A stretch of 44,053 bases of DNA, taken from contig NZ_BKAJ01000119.1 of assembly GCF_007992495.1 (NCBI RefSeq), forward strand, positions 1 to 44,053. Reading direction: 5' to 3'. Numbering within the stretch: position 1 is the first letter of the stretch; every line of letters starts with the position of its first letter. This DNA comes from Reyranella soli. Lineage in GTDB: Bacteria > Pseudomonadota > Alphaproteobacteria > Reyranellales > Reyranellaceae. This document shows, one piece after another, positions 15,926-24,812 of this stretch. Made by a program: the position numbers and the translations under genes. The notes beneath the pieces were generated by a model. That model searched no databases. It was not told where the DNA came from and saw only the letters and a program-made list of their open reading frames with translations.

Positions 15926-16621
15926 ATGCGCCGCGCTGACCGCCTGTTCGACGTCATCCAGGTCCTCCGCACCGCCAGGAAGCCGGTGACCGCCGCGGCG
16001 CTTGCCGAGGAGCTGGAAGTCACGGTGCGCACCATCTATCGCGACGTGGCAACCCTGCAGGCGCGCCGCGTGCCGATCGAGGGCGCGCCCGGCCTGGGCT
16101 ATGTGCTGCGCAAGGGCTTCGACCTGCCTCCCCTGATGTTCACCATCGACGAGATCGAGGCGATCGCGGTGGGCGCGCGCATGGTGCAGCGCGTGCGCGA
16201 CTCCGAGCTGCAACATGCGGCGGCGCGCGTGCTCGACAAGGTGACGGTCGTGCTGCCGGAAAGCCTGCGCGGTCATGTCGCCGACGCGCCGGTGTACGTG
16301 TCGCGCGGCGATGCCGTGGCGCCCAAGGTCGACATGGCGCAGATGCGCGCCGCCATCCGCGACCGGCGCAAGCTGCGCATTGGCTATGTCGACGAGAAGG
16401 GCCATCGCACGCGGCGCACGATCTGGCCGCTGGCCATGGCCTATTACGTCGATGTCAGCCTGGTGGGCGCCTGGTGCGAGCTGCGGAAGGACCTGCGCAA
16501 CTTCCGGGTCGAGCGCATCGCCAGCTCACGCATGCTGGCGGCGCGCTTCCAGGATCACAACGGCAAGCTGCTGGCCGAATGGCTGGCGCTGCCCAAGGAA
16601 CGCCCGCCGTCAAGGGTGTGA
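15926..16621 (+). CDS. WYL-domain (YafY-type) transcriptional regulator
   Basis: A 231-residue regulator with an N-terminal DeoR-like helix-turn-helix (MRRADRLFDVIQVLRTARKP, then LAEELEVTVRTIYRDVATLQ) and a C-terminal WYL domain whose core (KLRIGYVDEKGHRTRRTIWP then YVDVSLVGAWCELRKDLRNF) would bind a small ligand. ATG 15926 is the family's standard start. It is divergent from eamA-ridA and a perfect dyad separates them, so it probably controls both itself and them. Its last 67 bp overlap a small minus-strand ORF. Family secure, ligand unknown. Confidence 0.93.
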   Translation: MRRADRLFDVIQVLRTARKPVTAAALAEELEVTVRTIYRDVATLQARRVPIEGAPGLGYVLRKGFDLPPLMFTIDEIEAIAVGARMVQRVRDSELQHAAARVLDKVTVVLPESLRGHVADAPVYVSRGDAVAPKVDMAQMRAAIRDRRKLRIGYVDEKGHRTRRTIWPLAMAYYVDVSLVGAWCELRKDLRNFRVERIASSRMLAARFQDHNGKLLAEWLALPKERPPSRV

Positions 16622-16830
16622 GGGGCGAGGATATGAGGGGAGCGGGTGTGAGGATCGAGCCGCGCCGCGGCCAACCGGGCCAGACCCGGTATGGCGAACT
16701 CCGCGCCGTCGAGCTCGCGGAACGGCGGAGCGACGGCATGGAAGCGGAACGCACCGCCCTCTTTCAAGACGACACCGGCGAGCTTGCCCCACACTTCAAC
16801 GACGAATGGTTCGGCGATGGGCTGCATCAT
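16555..16830 (-). CDS. Small conserved-looking protein with repeat-derived C-terminus
   Basis: A 91-residue ORF whose ATG 16830 has AGGAGG 8 nt upstream, so it is very likely translated. Residues 1-55 (EPFVVEVWGKLAGVVLKEGG, FRFHAVAPPFRELDG, EFAIPGLARLAAARL) resemble a small beta-rich hypothetical protein common in alphaproteobacteria. Residues 56-91 come from three 15-bp tandem units read as pentapeptides (PHTRS, PHILA, PHTLD) and then from the antisense of the WYL gene. The natural stop seems to have been lost to the repeat insertion. No function is known. Confidence 0.65.
   Translation of the reverse strand: MMQPIAEPFVVEVWGKLAGVVLKEGGAFRFHAVAPPFRELDGAEFAIPGLARLAAARLDPHTRSPHILAPHTLDGGRSLGSASHSASSLPL
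16614..16658. repeat. Three 15-bp tandem units
   Basis: Units start at 16614, 16629 and 16644 with the pattern GGRTRTGAGGGGCGA or close variants. The first spans the WYL stop codon (16619-16621). The length is a multiple of three, so the minus-strand ORF stays open through them. Confidence 0.7.
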
Positions 16831-17005
16831 AGGCTGAACCTCCTGCTCGATCTGTACATGGTCACGATGCGACGATCAGGCAATGGCGAAGGCTGCCAAA
16901 TCACTCAGTACATCGAGCAAATAACGCGCGTACGGCATCAATATGGCGGTCGGATTTTTTTCTCCGCTGGCGCCGTCGTCGACATGACGAAACAATGAAA
17001 ACGAG

Positions 17006-20000
17006 ATGACCCTTCGACTCACCCGGGCAATGTTCATACGCACCGCCGCTGCAGCAGGTGCGAGTGCAATGCCGTCGTCAGTGCAAGCACGCGGCGAGGA
17101 GTTGTTTGACGTCAGTGACAGCGAGACCGCGACCATCGACGGCCGCGACTGGGACACGCCGATCATGGGCGGCCGCACCGTCGATGCGGTGCATCGTTCG
17201 GTGCTGCTGCGCTTTCCCGACGCAGCCGATGCCATCGCCATCCTGCTGCGCAAGGGAAGGATCCTGCTCAAGGCCGAGCTGTCCTTGCAGTACGACGGCT
17301 ATGAGATCGTGCCGGCCGGTTACACCTGGCGTGACGGGCTGGGTCAGAAGCTATGGACGGAGGATTCGCCCACCTGGCATGTCCATGCCTGGCCCCTGCG
17401 GCAGCCCTGGATCGCCGACAAGGCAAGCGGTCCCACCTTCGATGCCAGCGTCAACGGCCGCCGCTACTGGGCGCGCTACGGCGCCACCGATCTCGAGCGC
17501 GACCGCTACCCTGACCTGATGGAGCCGCAGGAGCTGTCGCTGACAGGCGCGCTTCGACATCACGCGCCTGCTGGCGACCGACGTTTTGGCCAAGGAGGCT
17601 GGCGCCCGATTGCTCTTGCTCGAGCAGTGCGGCTTCCTGCTGCGCAAAGTCGAGACTTACGATTCGCGCTATCGCCAGTCCGATGCCTACGAATGGGCAA
17701 TGCCGACCGGCGGCCATGGGCTTCGCTTCACCAATCCGCGCCTGCTCCTGACCTGCCGGCCGATCACGGGCGGCGGCACCGTCGCCGTCACCGTGCCGGC
17801 GCGGCTCGACCGCAAGGCGCTGCTCACTGCCGACGGCTCGCGGCCGACGGCGCTGATGTTCACACCGCAGGAGATCGTCGAGCGGGCGGCGCGCGCCCTC
17901 GCACCCGGTCTGCAGGGACGGCCCGACTCGCACCTCGCCTGGCAGCTCGCGCGCATCGGCGAACTGCAGAAGGTCGGCGGCGATCAGGTCAGCAACTGGT
18001 CCCACGTCGCGGGCGAGGAAGGCTACAAGGCCTATCAGGGCCGGCTGCGCGAGGTGCTGGCGATGCCGCCGCGTTACTGGCTGGGCTGGAGCATCGCCGA
18101 CGAGCTCCTGGTCTGGCACGTGTTCCGCGACCTGCTGCCGGCGCCGGTGCAGGACCACATGAAGAACTACTGGCGGGCCTGGCTGCAGCCCGACCTCGAG
18201 ACCAGCGCCTTCGTCCATCCGCAGAGCCGCGGCCATCGACTACTGGCGGCGCAATCACGACTGGCGCGGCCGCGCCTCGTTCTTCCGCGACGGCTACAAC
18301 TTGCGGTCAGCACCCAGAACTTCAACCACACCGCCGCCATGGGCGCTCTGCTGGGCGGCGCCATGATCGACGGCGCCTATCCCATGGCCGACGGACGGCA
18401 TGGGCTGGAGACACTGCCGCTGCGCTTCTGGGCGTTCCTGGACGGCACGACCCAGGAAATGCTCGATCACTACTATCTTTCGATCACGCTCAGTGCGCAG
18501 AAGATGTTCGCCGACTATGCGCCGCTGCCGATCGACCGCCTGATGGGCCGCATCCTGGTCGACCGCACCATGGAGATGCTTGTCGGCGTCCATCATCCCA
18601 AGCTGCGCCGCTTCGTCTCCTCATCGGGTCGCGCGCGCATCAGCGGCGTGCTGGTCGAGCAGGACGGCGTCTACGGCGCGGTGCATGCCTCTTCAGCCAA
18701 GGGCGTGGCGAACTACCTCGACATGCCAGCGACCGCGAAGGTCGAGGGCATGCCGGTGTGGGGCTACGATTTTCCGCCGGGCCGTGCCGCCATCCAGAGC
18801 CTGCATTCGTCCTGGACGCCGGATTGGGTGGCGGGGCTGATCGACGACAAGCCGGTGCCGTTCGAGGAGACCTCGGCCGAGACCATGCGCGGCAACTTCA
18901 AGCCGCCGCTGTGGCGGCGCGTCTGGCTCGGCGCCTGGCACGGTCTTGCCAGCACCGACATTCGCGGCCGCACGGTCGATGTCTTGGGCCAGTGGGTGCG
19001 CGAGCCCAAGGTGGCGACGGGCCTGAAAGATCTCGGCACGCTCACGGTGCGCTATGCGGCCAACGGTCCCGACCTCACGACGACAAGCGACGGCCTGGCC
19101 AACGCGGCCGGGCTGACGCTCACCTTCCAGAGCCGCAACCGCGCCATCATCTTCGCCAAGCCGTACACCAACCGCGACAAATTCTTGGCAACACTGGGCG
19201 ACCAGGACGTCACGCGGCTGGCGACCGTCGTCGGGCTCTGGAACTTCTCGCAGCCGCGGAGCTGGGTGCTGTATGCCGACGGCAAGAAGATCGAGTCCTT
19301 TCCGCATCGCCTGAAAGGTGGCCAGCGCATCCTCGTGCATGACGGCGTGAGCTACCTCGCGATCCTGCCGTTGCCGGCGTCCGATCTCGGCCGCAATGTC
19401 GAGATCGAGATCGCGGCCGGCATCCCGGGCAAGGTCGAGCCGACCGGCGCGATGGTGGCGCCGGCGCTCACGATCTCGATGTTCAATCTCCGGCGCGAGC
19501 AGCCGATCGCGGCCCAAAGCCTCGACCTCAGGGCGATCACCACGCGCACCCATGGCGGCCTGGTCCTGGAGATGGGCGATGCCCAGCAGCATGGCAGCTT
19601 CGAGGGCTTCGTCCGTCACATCGATGCCGCCGTGCTCAAGGCGGACTGGAACGAGAGCAAGCGCCAGCTCGACGTCGCCTATCGCAGCGGCGGCGACCTT
19701 TTGGAAGCAGGCTTCACCACGGACTTTTCGCAATCCAGCATCGATCACTTTCCGATCGACGCCGGCGCCCAGCAGGGCGCCATCCCCTATCGGCGATTGA
19801 ACGGCGCCTGGCCTTATCTGCCGGCCGGCCTGGAGCGCGACACGAGCTGGGCTCAGCAGGGCACCAGCGGGCGGCTCGAGAAGGCGGGCGCGGTGCTGGT
19901 CACCGAGCCCGGCCGCAAGGCCTACCTGATCGCCGATCCCCTCATCGGACCTGGGCGCGGCGCCGTGGTGGGCTACAACCCGCTGCCCGACCTGCAGGCC

Positions 20001-20246
20001 TTCCACCTCACCGCACGCGACGGCACAGTGTTGCAGGCCGACGGCAAGGTCGGGCTGCTGCGCGTCGAATATCGGCCGTGGGAGAAGGCCTGCGATATCA
20101 GTCACGCGCTGAAGCCCGGCCAGGAGAGCGACGCGGCCCGCTCCTTCACGATCTCGGGACTTGCCGAGCCGCCGCGCGTGACCCTGAATGGACGTCCCGC
20201 CGACGTCCGGGTTGCCGGGCAGGCCTATCAGATCTCACTGGCATGA
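17006..20246 (+). pseudogene. Very large exported protein of unknown function, three frameshifts
   Basis: About 1080 residues when read across three frame changes. ATG 17006 starts a signal-like region (MTLRLTRAMFIRTAAAAGAS, cut near VQARG). Residues about 45-180 (SVLLRFPDAADAIAILLRKG, LLKAELSLQYDG) resemble a DNRLRE-type beta-sandwich. The frame then moves by one base near 17546 (next good codon 17547, ARFDITRLLATDVLAKEAG). A second shift near 18231 and a third near 18302 bracket AIDYWRRNHDWRGRASFFRD, which reads only in the third frame. The middle third is helical and rich in Trp and Tyr, suggesting an alpha/alpha toroid as in polysaccharide lyases. The last third is beta-rich. A glycan-active enzyme is a guess. 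The next gene starts 1 bp after the stop. The lesions may be sequencing errors. Confidence 0.7.
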
Positions 20247-20247
20247 C

Positions 20248-21156
20248 ATGACCTTGACGCGTTCCGCCCTGCTGGGACTTGCCGGCGCCACCGTGTTGGC
20301 GGCGGGGCGCGCGTCTGCGCAGACAGGAACCCGCATGCATCAGCGCAAGATCCCCTCCTCCGGCGAGATGCTGCCCGTCGTCGGCTGCGGCACCTGGCGG
20401 ACTTTCGATGTCGGCCGCCGGCCCGAGGAGCGCGCGCCGCTCGCCGAGGTGCTGAACATCCTGTTCGAGGCAGGCGGCTCGGTGATCGACACCTCGCCCA
20501 TGTATGGCGCGGCCGAGGGCGTGATCGGCGACCTGCTGGCCGCAGCCGGCACGCGCAACAAGGCCTTCATCGCCACCAAGGTGTGGACGTCGGGCCGCGA
20601 CAGCGGCATCGAGCAGATGACGCGCTCGCTGTCGCTGCTCAAGACCGACCATGTCGAGCTGATGCAGATCCACAACCTGCTCGACTGGCGCGCCCATCTG
20701 CCGACCTTGCGCGCCTGGAAGGCCGACAAGCGCATCCGCTATCTCGGCATCACGCACTACACGCAGAGCGCCCACGACGAGCTGGAAGCAGTGATGCGCG
20801 CCGAGAAGTGGGACTTCGTGCAGCTCAACTACGCGCTCGACGACCGCGCCGTCGAACGCCGCCTGCTGCCGCTGGCCGCCGAGCGCGGCATCGCCGTGCT
20901 CGTCAACCAGCCGTTCGGCGGCGGCGGGCTCTTGCGCAAGCTTCTATCGCGCAAGCTGCCGGACTGGGCGGGCGAGATCGGCTGCACGAGCTGGGCGCAA
21001 TTGCTGCTGAAGTTCGTGCTGGCCAACCCGGCGGTGACCTGCGTCATCCCCGGCACCGGCAAGCCCGAGCACATGCGCGACAACGTGCAGGCGGGGCTCG
21101 GCGAGTATCCGGATGCTGCCATGCTGAAGAAGATGGTCGCAGAGGTCGGGGTTTAG
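20248..21156 (+). CDS. Exported aldo/keto reductase
   Basis: A 302-residue aldo/keto reductase with an N-terminal export signal (MTLTRSALLGLAGATVLAAG, cut after RASA), unusual for a family that is normally cytosolic. The tetrad is visible: Asp and Tyr in VIDTSPMYGAAEG, Lys in IATKVWTSG, His in LMQIHNLLDW. ATG 20248 directly follows the stop of the large upstream gene (1-bp gap), and the short frame upstream of it is a shadow. The two genes form a likely operon, so the reductase may act on a product of the large secreted protein. If exported folded with NADP(H) a Tat route would be expected, but no twin-arginine motif is seen. Confidence 0.9.
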   Translation: MTLTRSALLGLAGATVLAAGRASAQTGTRMHQRKIPSSGEMLPVVGCGTWRTFDVGRRPEERAPLAEVLNILFEAGGSVIDTSPMYGAAEGVIGDLLAAAGTRNKAFIATKVWTSGRDSGIEQMTRSLSLLKTDHVELMQIHNLLDWRAHLPTLRAWKADKRIRYLGITHYTQSAHDELEAVMRAEKWDFVQLNYALDDRAVERRLLPLAAERGIAVLVNQPFGGGGLLRKLLSRKLPDWAGEIGCTSWAQLLLKFVLANPAVTCVIPGTGKPEHMRDNVQAGLGEYPDAAMLKKMVAEVGV

Positions 21157-21186
21157 ATCGGCGCACGACAGCGGCCACGACAAAGC

Positions 21187-21217
21187 TGTCATCCCGAGCG
21201 TAGCGAGGGACCTTTCG
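21187..21217 (+). repeat. Dispersed repeat, copy A
   Basis: GTCATCCCGAGCGTAGCGAG followed by GGACCTTTCG. Same element as copies B and C but in opposite orientation. It supplies the last nine codons and stop of the GIY-YIG gene. Confidence 0.75.
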
Positions 21218-21503
21218 CTACGCCGTGATCGGCTAAATCAGCCCACGTCGGATTGGATGCCTCAACCAGGGCATCCTTCTTTGATCGCCGCCAGCCTTTG
21301 ATCTCCTTCTCACGGGCGATCGCCTCGTCAATGTATTGAAACTCCTCGACATGAACGAGCGTATTGAGACGATACCTGCGCGTGAAGGCGCCACCTCTTC
21401 CATCGCAGTGATCAGCAACTCGTCTCTCAAGATCGTTCGTCACGCCGATGTACATCACGTTCCGCTTCACGTTCGTGAGGACATAGACGTAGTAGGCATG
21501 CAT
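21189..21503 (-). CDS. GIY-YIG nuclease superfamily protein
   Basis: A 104-residue protein with one GIY-YIG domain of the small UPF0213-like type: YYVYVLTN (GIY position), VMYIGVTNDLERRVADH (YIG, Arg), then FTRRYRLNTLVHVEEF and EAIAREKEIKGWRRSKKDAL with the conserved Glu. These presumed single-domain DNA endonucleases are scattered among bacterial genomes. The last residues (AKGPSLRSG) and stop derive from repeat copy A and the leader from copy B, so the gene lies exactly between inverted copies of one dispersed repeat. ATG 21503 lacks a close ribosome site; a GAGGGA inside copy B is about 16 nt upstream. Physiological role unknown. Confidence 0.88.
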   Translation of the reverse strand: MHAYYVYVLTNVKRNVMYIGVTNDLERRVADHCDGRGGAFTRRYRLNTLVHVEEFQYIDEAIAREKEIKGWRRSKKDALVEASNPTWADLADHGVAKGPSLRSG

Positions 21504-21508
21504 TGGCC

Positions 21509-21540
21509 CGAAAGGTCCCTCGCTGCGCTCGGGATGACAG
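21509..21540 (-). repeat. Dispersed repeat, copy B
   Basis: CGAAAGGTCCCTCGCTGCGC then TCGGGATGACAG; inverted relative to copy A, and immediately upstream of the GIY-YIG gene. Confidence 0.75.
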
Positions 21541-21598
21541 CAAGGCCGTCATCACATCTTCTGAACCTAAGGGGCCGAAGCGTCTTTTCTGTGGTCTT

Positions 21599-21628
21599 AA
21601 AGGTCCCTCGCTTCGCTCGGGACGACAG
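21599..21628 (-). repeat. Dispersed repeat, copy C
   Basis: AAAGGTCCCTCGCTTCGCTC then GGGACGACAG; same orientation as copy B, 90 bp further on, just downstream of the end of dinB. Confidence 0.7.
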
Positions 21629-21649
21629 GGTGCATGGATCGACGCCTAC

Positions 21650-22726
21650 CTAGAACTCCAGCGTCATCTGCGGTTCGGCGACTGGTTCGCCGCGGATCTG
21701 CAGGTTGTGCAGGGAGACGCCGAGCAGGCGGACGCGCTTCTCCAAGGGGAAGATCGAACGCACCAGCTCGACGCTGGTGCGCTCCAGGAGCTCGCGGCTG
21801 GTGACAGGCTCGTTGAGCGTCCGGCTGCGGGTGACGATCTGGAAATCGGCGTACTTGATCTTCACCGTCACCGTGCGGCCCAGCACGCCGGTGCGCTCGC
21901 AGTACGACCAGACGTCGTCCAGCACGGAGGCCACGCCCTGCTCGACCTCGGCCTGCCGGCCGAGATCCTCCATGAAGGTCGTCTCCGAGCCGACCGACTT
22001 GCGCGGCCGGTTGGGCACCACCCGGCGATCGTCCTGGCCGCGGGCGATGGCGAAGTACCAGGTGCCGGCCTTGCCGAAGTACTGCTCCAGGAATTCCAGC
22101 GACTGCGTCCTGAGATCGGCGCCGGTATGGATGCCGAGCCGGTTCATCTTCTCTGCGGTCTTGGGGCCGATGCCGTGGAACTTCGCAACCGGCAGGTCCT
22201 CGACGAAGCGCGCGCCTTTTTCGGGCGGGATCACCGTCTGGCCGTTGGGCTTGCGATGGTCCGACGCGAGCTTGGCCAGGAATTTGTTGTAGGAGATGCC
22301 GGCCGAGGCGGTGAGGCCGGTGCGCTCGAGGATGCGGGCGCGGATCTCGCGGGCGATGTCGCTCGCCAGCGGCATGTTCTTGAGGTTGGTGGTGACGTCG
22401 AGATAGGCCTCGTCGAGCGACAGCGGTTCCACGAGCGGCGTGTATTCCAGGAAGATCTCGCGGATCTGGCGCGAGACCTCCTTATAGACGTCGAAGCGCG
22501 GCTTCACGAACACCAGCTCCGCACACAGCCGATGAGCCGTGGCCGACGGCATAGCCGAGCGCACGCCGAACTTGCGCGCCTCGTAGGACGCCGCCATGAC
22601 CACACCGCGCTGGCGGCCGCCGACGGCCACGGGCTTGCCGCGCAATTCGGGGGCGTCACGCTGCTCCACGGACGCGTAGAAGGCGTCCATGTCGATATGG
22701 ATGATCTTGCGGATCTCCTCCGCCAT
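21650..22726 (-). CDS. dinB: DNA polymerase IV
   Basis: A 358-residue Y-family translesion polymerase that copies past damaged bases at the cost of fidelity. Metal-binding carboxylates are in IIHIDMDAFYASVEQRD (Asp11 and Asp13 region) and SLDEAYLDVT (near residue 105). The steric/finger region AVGGRQRGVVMAASYEARKFGVRSAMP is canonical, followed by a helix-hairpin-helix thumb (FHGIGPKTAEKMNRLGI) and a little-finger domain. The C-terminus (EPVAEPQMTLEF) ends in a likely beta-clamp-binding peptide (QMTLEF). Length is normal. The start is 10 bp from the GntR stop. No clear LexA box was seen upstream. Confidence 0.96.
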   Translation of the reverse strand: MAEEIRKIIHIDMDAFYASVEQRDAPELRGKPVAVGGRQRGVVMAASYEARKFGVRSAMPSATAHRLCAELVFVKPRFDVYKEVSRQIREIFLEYTPLVEPLSLDEAYLDVTTNLKNMPLASDIAREIRARILERTGLTASAGISYNKFLAKLASDHRKPNGQTVIPPEKGARFVEDLPVAKFHGIGPKTAEKMNRLGIHTGADLRTQSLEFLEQYFGKAGTWYFAIARGQDDRRVVPNRPRKSVGSETTFMEDLGRQAEVEQGVASVLDDVWSYCERTGVLGRTVTVKIKYADFQIVTRSRTLNEPVTSRELLERTSVELVRSIFPLEKRVRLLGVSLHNLQIRGEPVAEPQMTLEF

Positions 22727-22736
22727 GCCGGCGATC

Positions 22737-23396
22737 TTAGATCGCCGTCAGCCGTTGCAGAAGGTGAGCGCGGACGTTGTCGATATGGCCCTGCATGGCC
22801 GCGCGCGCCGTCTCGCCGTCGCCGCCGGCCAGGGCATCGACGATCGCGAGGTGCTCGTCGCAGACCTGGTCGAGGCGTTCGGGCAAACGGCCAAGGCGGA
22901 ACATGGCGGTGCGCTTGCGCAGGTCGCCGATCGTGGTCGCGAGCACGGGATTGCCCGAGGCCTGGGCGATGGCGGCATGAAAGTCGCGGTCGTCCTGGCG
23001 GGCGCCACCCAGCCCCTCGCGACGCAGGCGCGCGATGCGCTCGCGCATCTCGGCGAGTACCGTGGAGTCGATCTTGCCCGCGGCCAGGCGCGCGGCCTCG
23101 CCTTCGAGCAGACGCCGCACGGCCAGCGCGTGCAGGAAGGTCTCCATGGAATAAGGCTGCACGACCAGCGCCCCACCGCGCTGGCGCTGCAGCGTGCCCT
23201 CGCCTTCCAGGCGGCGGACGGCTTCGCGCACGGGTGTGCGCGACATGCCGAGCCGTGCCGCGATCAGTCGTTCCGTCACCGGTTCGCCGGCCGCGATGGC
23301 GCCGCGCAGGATCATGTCGAGGAGCGCGCCGTAGGCCACGCCCGAAAGCTTCTGGCCCTCGGCCTGCTCCAGATCGTCGGGGACTAGCGTGTCCAT
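22737..23396 (-). CDS. GntR-family (FadR/FCD) transcriptional regulator
   Basis: A 219-residue regulator with a GntR winged helix (GALLDMILRGAIAAGEPVTE, then IAARLGMSRTPVREAVRRLEGEG) and a C-terminal helical FCD effector domain (DRDFHAAIAQASGNPVLATT, then DEHLAIVDALAGGD, the metal and ligand positions Asp and His). ATG 23396 (MDTLVPDDLEQ) is used; the longer frame crosses the operator and overlaps the neighbouring gene. A perfect 22-bp palindrome starts 3 bp upstream of the ATG and also precedes the divergent AtuA-like gene, so it very probably represses itself and that operon. The effector is likely an intermediate of the pathway. Confidence 0.93.
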   Translation of the reverse strand: MDTLVPDDLEQAEGQKLSGVAYGALLDMILRGAIAAGEPVTERLIAARLGMSRTPVREAVRRLEGEGTLQRQRGGALVVQPYSMETFLHALAVRRLLEGEAARLAAGKIDSTVLAEMRERIARLRREGLGGARQDDRDFHAAIAQASGNPVLATTIGDLRKRTAMFRLGRLPERLDQVCDEHLAIVDALAGGDGETARAAMQGHIDNVRAHLLQRLTAI

Positions 23397-23398
23397 TG

Positions 23399-23420
23399 TA
23401 CCGATGGTATACCATCGGTA
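23399..23420. promoter_or_regulatory. Perfect 22-bp palindrome, GntR operator
   Basis: TACCGATGGTA followed by its exact reverse complement. The core TGGTATACCA fits the TNGT-N3-ACNA pattern known for FadR-subfamily operators. It lies 3 bp from the regulator's ATG and 22 bp before the AtuA-like ATG. Confidence 0.85.
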
Positions 23421-23442
23421 TTCCACAAACGGAAGCTCCGAT

Positions 23443-24810
23443 ATGACCGCCAGCAACGACGAAATTCGCATCCTCACGCCATCGGGCATGCTGGGCTATG
23501 GCTTCCCGGTCGATCACTTCAAACTCGGCCTGGCGCAGAAGCCGCATGCCATTACCATCGATTCCGGTTCGACGGATTCAGGGCCACAGAAGCTCGGGCT
23601 GGGCGAGATGACGTGCAGCCGCGAGGCCTATGTGAAGGACATCGAGGTCCTGCTCGAGGGCCAGCGCGCGGCCAAGGTGCCACTGCTGATCTCCTCGGCC
23701 GGCGGCGACGGCACCAACCTGCATGTCGACGTCTTCCGCGACATCATCGTCGAGATCGCGAACAAGCGCGGCTGGCATTTCAAGCTCGCCTCGATCTACG
23801 CCGACATCGACAAGGGCCACATCCAGAAGGAACTGAAGGCCGGCCGCGTCGAGCCGCTGGGCCCGGTGCCGCCGCTCGATCCCAGAGAGGTCGACGCTGC
23901 GACCGTCGTCGTGGCGCAGATGGGCGCTGAGCCGTTCCTCAAGGCGCTCGACGAAAGTGAAGGCGTCGACGTGGTGGTGAGCGGCCGCTCGTACGATCCC
24001 TCACCGACCGCGGCGATGGCCATCCGTGCCGGCTTCGATCCCGCGCTCGCCTGGCACATGGGCAAGATCATGGAATGCGGCGCCCTCTGCGCCGAGCCGG
24101 TCGGCCGCAACGTCATGGGCTACCTCAGGCGCGACCATTTCGAGATCGAGCCGCTCAATCCCAATGAGCGCTGCACCACGGCCTCGGTGGCGGCCCACAC
24201 GCTCTACGAAAAGACCCATCCCTTCCTGCTGGCCGGGCCCGGCGGCATGCTCGACCTGTCGCAGTGCAAGTACGAGCAGGTGACCGACCGGCGCGTGCGC
24301 GTCTCGGGCAGCCGCTTCGAGCCCAGCAAGCACTACACGGTGAAGCTCGAGGGCGCGAAGACCTCGGGCTATCGCAGCATCTTCATCGCCGGCGCGCGCG
24401 ATCCGATCTTCATCGCCCAGATCGACGGGATCCTGGCCAAGGTCATCGCCGGCACGCGCGCCTACTTCGCCGAGGTTCCGGAGGAAGCCTATCGCATCAT
24501 CCCCCACATCTACGGCAAGAACGGCGTGATGGGCGAGCTCGAGCCGGTGAAGACGCCGGCGCACGAGCTTTGCATCATCGTCGAGGTCGCGGCGGCGACC
24601 CAGTCGCTCGCCACCGCGATCTGCGGCAAGGCGCGCACCAGCCTGATGCATGCACCCTATCCCGGTCGCATCGCCACGGCGGGCAACCTCGCCTCGCCCT
24701 TCACGCCGCTGGAAATCCCGCTGGGCCAGGCCTGCGAGTTCAATGTCTATCACCTCATGACGGTCGACAGCCCGACGGCGCTGTTCCCGATCAAATACGA
24801 GGAGATCTGA
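23443..24810 (+). CDS. AtuA-like acyclic terpene utilisation family protein (DUF1446)
   Basis: A 455-residue cytosolic protein of the AtuA/DUF1446 family, first linked to citronellol and geraniol breakdown in Pseudomonas; its exact reaction is still unclear. Family marks are RILTPSGMLGYGFP, AITIDSGSTDSGPQKLG, SSAGGDGTNLHVD, VVSGRSYDPSPTAA and LLAGPGGMLDLSQCKYEQ. ATG 23443 (MTASNDEIRI) has GGAAG about 9 nt before it; the open frame upstream lies in the operator. The DUF4387 gene follows by 2 bp. In related genomes AtuA-like plus DUF4387 plus a Bug receptor recur, suggesting uptake and catabolism of a carboxylated substrate rather than a terpene proper (inference). Confidence 0.92.
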   Translation: MTASNDEIRILTPSGMLGYGFPVDHFKLGLAQKPHAITIDSGSTDSGPQKLGLGEMTCSREAYVKDIEVLLEGQRAAKVPLLISSAGGDGTNLHVDVFRDIIVEIANKRGWHFKLASIYADIDKGHIQKELKAGRVEPLGPVPPLDPREVDAATVVVAQMGAEPFLKALDESEGVDVVVSGRSYDPSPTAAMAIRAGFDPALAWHMGKIMECGALCAEPVGRNVMGYLRRDHFEIEPLNPNERCTTASVAAHTLYEKTHPFLLAGPGGMLDLSQCKYEQVTDRRVRVSGSRFEPSKHYTVKLEGAKTSGYRSIFIAGARDPIFIAQIDGILAKVIAGTRAYFAEVPEEAYRIIPHIYGKNGVMGELEPVKTPAHELCIIVEVAAATQSLATAICGKARTSLMHAPYPGRIATAGNLASPFTPLEIPLGQACEFNVYHLMTVDSPTALFPIKYEEI

Positions 24811-24812
24811 CC

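Noticed and set aside
16634..16998. Plus-strand open frame after the WYL gene
   Set aside because: It is antisense to the small minus-strand ORF that has the better ribosome site, and its own start lies in the tandem repeat.
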